This document shows, piece by piece, positions 43,138 through 48,306 of a stretch of DNA of 48,306 nucleotides. The position numbers and the translations under genes are program-made. Each line of letters begins with the position of its first letter. The stretch's first letter is position 1. A model generated the notes under the pieces. The model searched no databases and had not been told where the DNA came from. It saw nothing but the letters and a program-made list of their open reading frames with translations. The DNA lies in the NCBI GenBank assembly GCA_946535225.1, contig CAMNDJ010000010.1, positions 1 to 48,306 on the forward strand. Direction: 5' to 3'. This DNA is from an uncultured Lachnospiraceae bacterium (GTDB lineage: Bacteria; Bacillota; Clostridia; Lachnospirales; Lachnospiraceae).

Positions 43138-43812
43138 CTACTCTTCAAAGCGGTATCCCATTCCCCAGATAGTCTTAATGGCATTACCGGCCTCACCTAA
43201 TTTGCTCCTGAGTTTCTTGACATGCGTGTCGATCGTTCTGGCATCACCGAAATAGTCATAATTCCATACATGATTGAGTATCATCTCACGAGACAGTGCG
43301 ATGCCCTTATTCTCCATGAAATAAACGAGGAGTTCAAATTCCTTGAAACTTAGATCTATACTTTCCTGCCCGACAAATACGGTGTGTGCGGCCTTGTCGA
43401 CCTTGATCAGACCGGCTTCCAAAAGGTCGGCGCCGGCTTCACCCGTCGTACGCCTTAATATCGCCTCTACTCTTGCGACTAAGACCTTGGGGCTGAACGG
43501 CTTGGTGACATATTCGTCAACTCCCAGATCAAATCCCATGAGTTCATCATGCTCTCCGCTTTTGGCCGTAAGCATGATTATAGGCACAGCTGAATATTGT
43601 CTGATCTCTTTGACCGCCGTCCATCCGTCCATTCTGGGCATCATTACGTCCAATATGATCAAAGCGATATCCCTGTGTTCCATGAACAAGTCTACCGCCT
43701 CTTCTCCGTCAGAAGCTTCCATGACTGCATATCCCTTCTTTGTCAGGAAATCCGCCACGAGCCTTCTCATTCTCTCTTCATCATCAACAACAAGTATAGT
43801 GATCTTTTCCAT
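43138..43812 (-). CDS. OmpR/PhoB-family response regulator
   Basis: 224 residues: receiver with D10/D11, phospho-acceptor D55 (ILDVMMPRMDG), T (MLTAKS) and K (VTKPF), then a winged-helix domain (LSFKEFELLVYFMENKG...RTIDTHVKKLRSKLGE). Paired with the kinase gene downstream. AAAGGAAA lies before the ATG. It follows the unknown membrane protein gene by 54 bases. Confidence 0.95.
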   Translation of the reverse strand: MEKITILVVDDEERMRRLVADFLTKKGYAVMEASDGEEAVDLFMEHRDIALIILDVMMPRMDGWTAVKEIRQYSAVPIIMLTAKSGEHDELMGFDLGVDEYVTKPFSPKVLVARVEAILRRTTGEAGADLLEAGLIKVDKAAHTVFVGQESIDLSFKEFELLVYFMENKGIALSREMILNHVWNYDYFGDARTIDTHVKKLRSKLGEAGNAIKTIWGMGYRFEE

Positions 43813-43866
43813 TCGGATAACCGTTTCCTTTCATATACATATCACAATGATAAAACGTAATTGTGT

Positions 43867-44457
43867 CTATTCTGTGATATGTTCGGGAGAAGATACGATG
43901 TTCAATTCCCTCTCCTTTTCTCTGATCTTCGTCTCTCTTTCCTTAAGATCCTGTTCCCATGATGCATATTCGTTTTCAAGGGCATTTCTGTAGTTTAATA
44001 CCGTAGGTGTCGATCCCTTGATATTAATGACAAAAAGCGCGATTATCATAAGGGCAAGAATGATATTGACTATGATGAGATTGCGGTTCATCCTTATGAT
44101 CGCACTTTTTTTCTTACGTTTCGGTACGGTGATCTCTCGTCTGGGTTTCAGTTCATCATCCAGATTACTGTTATAAACCTGATACAACGGAATGCCCGGG
44201 ATCGAATCGGTCTTGACACCCATCGAAGCCATTTTCTTCTGAAGGTCATGCATATAGGCATAGCCCACCGGAGTCCTGAACATCTTACGTTCTATCGCTC
44301 CCTGATATACCGACATAAGAGTGTCTGCCCTGCGATTCTGTATCTTTCCTTCTATGAATCTGACAGTGGACAATTCCTGGTTGGCAAGTTCAACATCTTC
44401 CTTTGAACCGAACAGGAATCCGTTCACCGTATATTCTCTTCTTGTTTCCTCGTCCAT
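43867..44457 (-). CDS. Uncharacterised membrane protein between PilZ and two-component genes
   Basis: 196 residues. Cytoplasmic N-terminal region (1-115) with FLFGSKEDVELANQELSTV, a repeated-hairpin-like helical part and RRADTLMSVYQGAIERKMF. A basic run (PKRKKKSAIIRMNR) precedes one membrane helix (127-145), then a charged coiled coil (about 155-186, DLKERETKIREKEREL) outside. I do not recognise a family. It starts two bases after the PilZ gene ends, so the two are almost certainly co-translated. Confidence 0.75.
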   Translation of the reverse strand: MDEETRREYTVNGFLFGSKEDVELANQELSTVRFIEGKIQNRRADTLMSVYQGAIERKMFRTPVGYAYMHDLQKKMASMGVKTDSIPGIPLYQVYNSNLDDELKPRREITVPKRKKKSAIIRMNRNLIIVNIILALMIIALFVINIKGSTPTVLNYRNALENEYASWEQDLKERETKIREKERELNIVSSPEHITE

Positions 44458-44459
44458 GT

Positions 44460-45158
44460 CTATTCCTTTTGCTTGTTTTTCTCATTCTCCTCAACGAAGG
44501 CGTTCAGATTGGACTGTCTTGCTGCCTTTAGTTTTTCACGTTGCTTGTTATTGACAAATCTTGCTATCTCATTACTCTCCTGATTGAGTTTGCATCCGTA
44601 CATGATCCTGGACCTCTCCATGTCCATACTCCGTACTATGATCGCCACAAGTGAGAAATTCGCTTTCGAAGTCTCATCCTCAAAATTGATCCTCACTATC
44701 GATCCGTCGGGGATATCCTGATCCTTTGAACAGATAAAAGCGATCCCGCTGACGCTTATGTCCTTGACCGTTACCGGAAAAGGCTCGCTTCCCAGTCCAA
44801 GGCTCGCATAACCTTCCTCCCCCAGCCAGACTCTGCAGGCTCCGCGCCTGTTGATCACTCTGCCTTCTCCTGCGCATCTGATCTCATGATAGATCTGGTC
44901 CTCTTTGGATGACTTTATCGTCCTTATCTTGACATTAGTAAACTTATATGCCCTTTCGCTGTCGGAATCCGTGACGATAAGATCGATCAATATCCCTTTT
45001 GTGGAAAAACCGACAACCTTGTCATCCTGCATGATCGGATCGATATATATACAATCGGCATAAACCTCTCTTATCGTCGTCGAAAACTCAAGACTCTGAT
45101 TTCCGATGCTCACAAGCAACTGGGCCCCTGTCCCGGGCGCCAATTCATTTAACCTCAT
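44460..45158 (-). CDS. PilZ-domain c-di-GMP receptor (YcgR-like)
   Basis: 232 residues. The N-terminal part (1-90) is a YcgR-type beta domain (LSVSIGNQSLEF-like strand pattern). The C-terminal PilZ domain keeps both c-di-GMP motifs: R105-x3-R109 (RRGACR) and D133-x-S135-x-x-G138 (DISVSG). A polar helical tail (about 200-232) follows. It should bind c-di-GMP; YcgR relatives slow flagellar motors, but the target here is unknown. The upstream gene encodes a c-di-GMP phosphodiesterase-like protein. Confidence 0.9.
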   Translation of the reverse strand: MRLNELAPGTGAQLLVSIGNQSLEFSTTIREVYADCIYIDPIMQDDKVVGFSTKGILIDLIVTDSDSERAYKFTNVKIRTIKSSKEDQIYHEIRCAGEGRVINRRGACRVWLGEEGYASLGLGSEPFPVTVKDISVSGIAFICSKDQDIPDGSIVRINFEDETSKANFSLVAIIVRSMDMERSRIMYGCKLNQESNEIARFVNNKQREKLKAARQSNLNAFVEENEKNKQKE

Positions 45159-45219
45159 TTCATTACTACTCCCGCACCAAAATATATATCCGGAGCTTTA
45201 ATGCCCCGTATCACTGCGA

Positions 45220-48198
45220 TCACCTGCGGTCCATTCTGCTTATCCCTATAAGTACGCGTTCGTCGCCATCCTCTTCCATCATCACTGCCCTTAACCTGAC
45301 CTTAACGGGCTCGTCATTTAACATGAGCCTGTATTGTGTCTCGAATACTCCTCTTGATGTTATCTCATCCAACACCTCTTCTTTGTTAAACACTCCCTTA
45401 AGTCGCTGCAGATCATTCGTATATATATGATTTTTCCCTGTCTCTAATGCTTTTTCAAAGAAGTGATCACCTTCCTCGGGGAATCCCAGGCTCTTAAATT
45501 CCGGTGTTGAATTGTATTCGATATAATGCCCTGTTTCCGGATGGACTGAATATAAACACAGATAATTGTCAGCAAAAGCTGCGATCCTGTTATACATCGC
45601 CCTCTCCTTCGCGATCCTGTCCATGACCTCCTTCTGACGCATCTGGGCATCTATATTGCTGACACCGATAACGATATGATCATCTTTATTATCGTTATTC
45701 ATCCTCATTATCTTCATGTTCACATATACCGGCATGCCTTCTTTCATCATGCGGTAAGTGAGCGTAAACGTTCCCTGATCATCTAAGATACGGCCTATCC
45801 TCTCCTTGTTAAACGACCTTAAAAAATCATCCACATCTGCATCATACAGATATTTGGGTGTATCTGCGATACAGGTTTCAAAGAACCTTTTTCCTCTTCT
45901 TTCTAAAGCAAGCGAATCCTCCCCCGCCTCAGAAGAATACTCAATGAATTCTTCCGTCTTCATGTTAACGTAGAATATGTTGAAATAATCGGCCGCAAGT
46001 GATCTGGCGATATTGGAATAAGATATCTCGTCACTCTTATCCGTGATGCTTATCACGACAAATGCGATAGCTGTCCTGCCGTTTACCGGGTTATCGGCTA
46101 CTTTCTTGAATACGTTATGGGAAGTCGAACCGTCCGGAAGCCTTTCATTGATGAACAATATCTTCCCGTCCTGTGCTTTCTTTGACATGCAGTCTTCCAA
46201 AGCCGCTCTTACCACTCTCGGAAGTGTTTCGAACTCAATACCTCCGTTCTCTTCTTCGGGGCCGCCGGTTTTTGCCATAAATTCTCTGAACGCGTGATTG
46301 CTTCTTGTGATATATACTCTGTTATCACCCACTTCGAGTATACACATCGGAAGAGCATTGAAATAGTGCTGCACGGGGGTGTCACCGTCACTGGCTATCG
46401 TCGAATAATCATACATATTGATCCTGCCAATGCTCTCATAATATGCCGATTCTCCGGGATCCTCAAAACCGATCTGATTACCTTTCCTGTATCGCTCAAG
46501 TATCATATCAAGAGGAATGGGCTTGGTATAGTAATAGCCCTGGAGTTTACAGCATCCGATCTCTCTTAAGAATTCAACATGTTCATCCTTTTCCACGCCC
46601 TCACATACTGTTTCAAGTCCGAGAGAAGTAGCCATTCTCATAAGTTCGGTAAGTATTATCTTACCGTTCTCTCCCTCATCAAGCTGTTGAACAAAACGCA
46701 TATCGAACTTGATCAGATCGAATTCCAGACTCTGCAATACGTCAAGCGAAGAATAGCCGCTGCCGAAATCATCCATCCACACCTGGAACCCAAGGCTTCT
46801 GAGTCGTTCCACCTGTTTTTTCATGAACTCAAAGTTGGTCCCTACGGTGCTCTCCGTTATCTCTATCGTCAGAAGATCATGACTTAATCCCGCACGATCC
46901 ATGCGCGTGCATATCTCACTTACGATATCACATGCATCAAAATCCGTTCTGGACAGATTTACTGACTGCGGTACGACTGATAACCCTGCTTTTTGGATCG
47001 TTTTTATCTTCTCTATTATCTGATCGACAACATACAGGTCAAGTTTGTATATATTGCCGGCTTCCTCAAGTATCGGAATGAAGTCACCCGGCGAAAGAAA
47101 ACCGTTTAAGGGATCGATCCAACGCGACAGGGCCTCTTCATCACAGACCCTACCGTTTGTTGCTCTTACTATCGGCTGATAATATATCGTGATCCATTTC
47201 TCGGAAATGGCTCTTTCAAGATTGGATACGATGTAGTGCTGCCTGTCCTCTTCATCCTGAAGCGCCTTATTATAATAGTTGATCGCCGATACGTAAGTGT
47301 TGCGCAATGTGTCGCAAGCCAGTTTTGCACAATCGCAGGCTATACTTATATCGGCATCTCTTTCATGATTAAGATATATGCCGACTCTCACCGGAAGAGA
47401 CTTGCCGCCGTTCGTACTCTGCCATTCTCTGAACAGTTCGTGGAGCGTGTCTTCTATACCGGATTCTTCCGTATAGATGGCAAAATGATCCTGCCCGAAT
47501 CTGCAGCAGTTTTCATTGCCGAAATACCTCATGAGAACGCCGGCAAATGACCGGAGAAGAGTATCCCCCTCGGCAAACCCGTGCTTATGGTTAAAGAATT
47601 TCATGCCGCTTAAGTCCATGAAGAGGAATACCGGCTTGCCGCCATTATCTATCATAGACTTACATGCACTGTCTGCCAGTTCAAAGAAATAAGTCATGCT
47701 CGGCAGACCTGTCAGATAATCGAAATAGCTGGCTCTTATAAGGCTTTCGTCATGAAGAGCCATATTGAGAAGCCTGCGGAAAACGTTCTCTTCCGCTTCA
47801 TCTCCGGGTATATACGGTCCTTCATCCGTATACCATACCTGAGCCAGCTGTATGCCGGTGTCAGTCAGGAAATGTTCTCCTATGGCATGGAGTATCCTGT
47901 AACCGTTTCCGTTCTTGTTCTTTGTCCTGTATATCGTCTCATACCTGCCGCCTTCAGTCGCAAAAGTATAAGCCGCATCTGCAACTCTGGCTGCATCATC
48001 CGGATGAGTATCCTTATACATATTATGATCCATGTCATAATATGCCTGTTCTCTGTTATCGTAGTCGCATAATTTACAGAAACCGTCAGACACGATAAGC
48101 GTCACAACACGCTTATCAATGAATTGATAAATAGCAAAAGGGATTAAAGACCGTTCAAGAAGTTCTCTTTTTTCTGCCGAATACTCATATCGTTCCAT
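45220..48198 (-). CDS. PAS-GGDEF(degenerate)-EAL protein with C-terminal PAS repeats, likely c-di-GMP phosphodiesterase
   Basis: 992 residues from ATG 48198 (GGGGAGGG before it; 11 earlier codons are in frame but contain the ribosome binding site). N-terminal PAS-like domain (1-130). GGDEF domain (about 150-310) with the signature reading FGQDHF in place of GGDEF, so cyclase activity is unlikely. EAL domain (about 325-585) intact: DEEALSRW, VNLSRTDF, EITEST, DDFGSGYSS, IKFD, EGVE and QGYYYTKP. About 400 further residues form three PAS-like repeats. No membrane helix. It should hydrolyse c-di-GMP; the next gene encodes a PilZ receptor. Confidence 0.93.
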   Translation of the reverse strand: MERYEYSAEKRELLERSLIPFAIYQFIDKRVVTLIVSDGFCKLCDYDNREQAYYDMDHNMYKDTHPDDAARVADAAYTFATEGGRYETIYRTKNKNGNGYRILHAIGEHFLTDTGIQLAQVWYTDEGPYIPGDEAEENVFRRLLNMALHDESLIRASYFDYLTGLPSMTYFFELADSACKSMIDNGGKPVFLFMDLSGMKFFNHKHGFAEGDTLLRSFAGVLMRYFGNENCCRFGQDHFAIYTEESGIEDTLHELFREWQSTNGGKSLPVRVGIYLNHERDADISIACDCAKLACDTLRNTYVSAINYYNKALQDEEDRQHYIVSNLERAISEKWITIYYQPIVRATNGRVCDEEALSRWIDPLNGFLSPGDFIPILEEAGNIYKLDLYVVDQIIEKIKTIQKAGLSVVPQSVNLSRTDFDACDIVSEICTRMDRAGLSHDLLTIEITESTVGTNFEFMKKQVERLRSLGFQVWMDDFGSGYSSLDVLQSLEFDLIKFDMRFVQQLDEGENGKIILTELMRMATSLGLETVCEGVEKDEHVEFLREIGCCKLQGYYYTKPIPLDMILERYRKGNQIGFEDPGESAYYESIGRINMYDYSTIASDGDTPVQHYFNALPMCILEVGDNRVYITRSNHAFREFMAKTGGPEEENGGIEFETLPRVVRAALEDCMSKKAQDGKILFINERLPDGSTSHNVFKKVADNPVNGRTAIAFVVISITDKSDEISYSNIARSLAADYFNIFYVNMKTEEFIEYSSEAGEDSLALERRGKRFFETCIADTPKYLYDADVDDFLRSFNKERIGRILDDQGTFTLTYRMMKEGMPVYVNMKIMRMNNDNKDDHIVIGVSNIDAQMRQKEVMDRIAKERAMYNRIAAFADNYLCLYSVHPETGHYIEYNSTPEFKSLGFPEEGDHFFEKALETGKNHIYTNDLQRLKGVFNKEEVLDEITSRGVFETQYRLMLNDEPVKVRLRAVMMEEDGDERVLIGISRMDRR

Positions 48199-48306
48199 AC
48201 ACACCCTCCCCGCCCTTAAGGCCTGTGCCAAATATGGGTAAAATACAGGTATTCTAATTATAACACATGTCGTTTAATAATTGTTTATTATTTGATCAGA
48301 TCTTTA
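48199..48306 (-). promoter_or_regulatory. Upstream region of the EAL-protein gene with a -10 element
   Basis: A clear TATAAT on the minus strand (48262-48257) lies 58 bases before the ATG, but no good -35 is found at 16-18 bases. The rest is AT-rich and holds nothing else I can name. Confidence 0.35.

Noticed and set aside
43343..43993. 216-codon plus-strand open frame
   Set aside because: Antisense to a clear response regulator gene, Ser/Thr-rich shadow typical of a reversed gene.
1..48306. Mobile elements, CRISPR, prophage or defence islands
   Set aside because: No transposase, integrase, repeat-spacer pattern, terminal inverted repeats or toxin-antitoxin pair seen. The MutS-like and MoxR proteins are not in a known defence arrangement.
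1..48306. tRNA or rRNA genes
   Set aside because: All intergenic gaps are under 200 bases and none shows a cloverleaf or rRNA-like sequence.

Overview
The window reads as chromosomal DNA of an anaerobic Gram-positive member of the Clostridia, most likely Lachnospiraceae. The case rests on an oxygen-sensitive class III ribonucleotide reductase (nrdD), the run ylxM-ffh-rpsP-khpA-rimM-trmD-rplS-lepB-rbgA-lepB-rnhB that is the classic Firmicutes order, the DUF512 protein-der-plsY-gpsA block, AGGAGG-type ribosome binding sites, and long sigma-A style promoters. This is family-level inference; no 16S or other marker is present. Almost every gene is on the minus strand; only the ECF transporter gene (about 21.9 kb) and a HAD phosphatase (about 38.1 kb) are on the plus strand. 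I see no tRNA, rRNA, CRISPR array, insertion sequence, prophage or integrase. No stretch above 300 bases lacks a gene.

Layout from left to right: (1) 1-1.4 kb, the 5' part of nrdD behind a promoter with two NrdR-like boxes. (2) 1.5-8.3 kb, a co-directional run (read right to left) of purine nucleoside phosphorylase, MTA/SAH deaminase, a membrane-anchored MutS-like ATPase, a hybrid histidine kinase, RNase HI and a tiny membrane protein. (3) 8.4-12.5 kb, single-gene units for a DUF3048 lipoprotein, TyrRS and an AzgA-type purine permease, each with its own promoter; the lipoprotein and permease genes also have clear terminators. (4) 12.6-19.4 kb, DUF512 radical-SAM-like protein, Der, PlsY, GpsA, MoxR ATPase and a VWA protein. 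(5) 19.4-22.4 kb, a long divergent PRPP synthetase, a MocR-type regulator that has lost the PLP lysine and its C-terminus, and a divergent ECF S component. (6) 22.5-25.8 kb, a two-component system. (7) 25.9-34.9 kb, the translation, secretion and ribosome-assembly cluster, with a FliK-like protein, YraN, and two signal peptidases flanking RbgA. (8) 35-38.7 kb, an unknown protein behind a sigma-D (motility) like promoter, LarC, LarB and a HAD phosphatase. (9) 38.7-48.2 kb, an envelope and signalling region: acyltransferase fused to a DUF6273-like domain, Ig-like lipoprotein, a second two-component system, an unknown membrane protein, a PilZ c-di-GMP receptor and a 992-residue protein with a degenerate GGDEF and an intact EAL domain.

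Most of the window is conserved housekeeping. The parts most worth a second look are the degenerate MocR regulator with the CTGG repeats next to it, the membrane MutS-like protein in its odd neighbourhood, the sigma-D-like promoter in front of an uncharacterised protein, promoters whose -35 element sits inside the preceding terminator hairpin (one giving a possibly leaderless lepB), and the c-di-GMP / PilZ / unknown membrane protein group. I do not see a clear new defence or mobile system.
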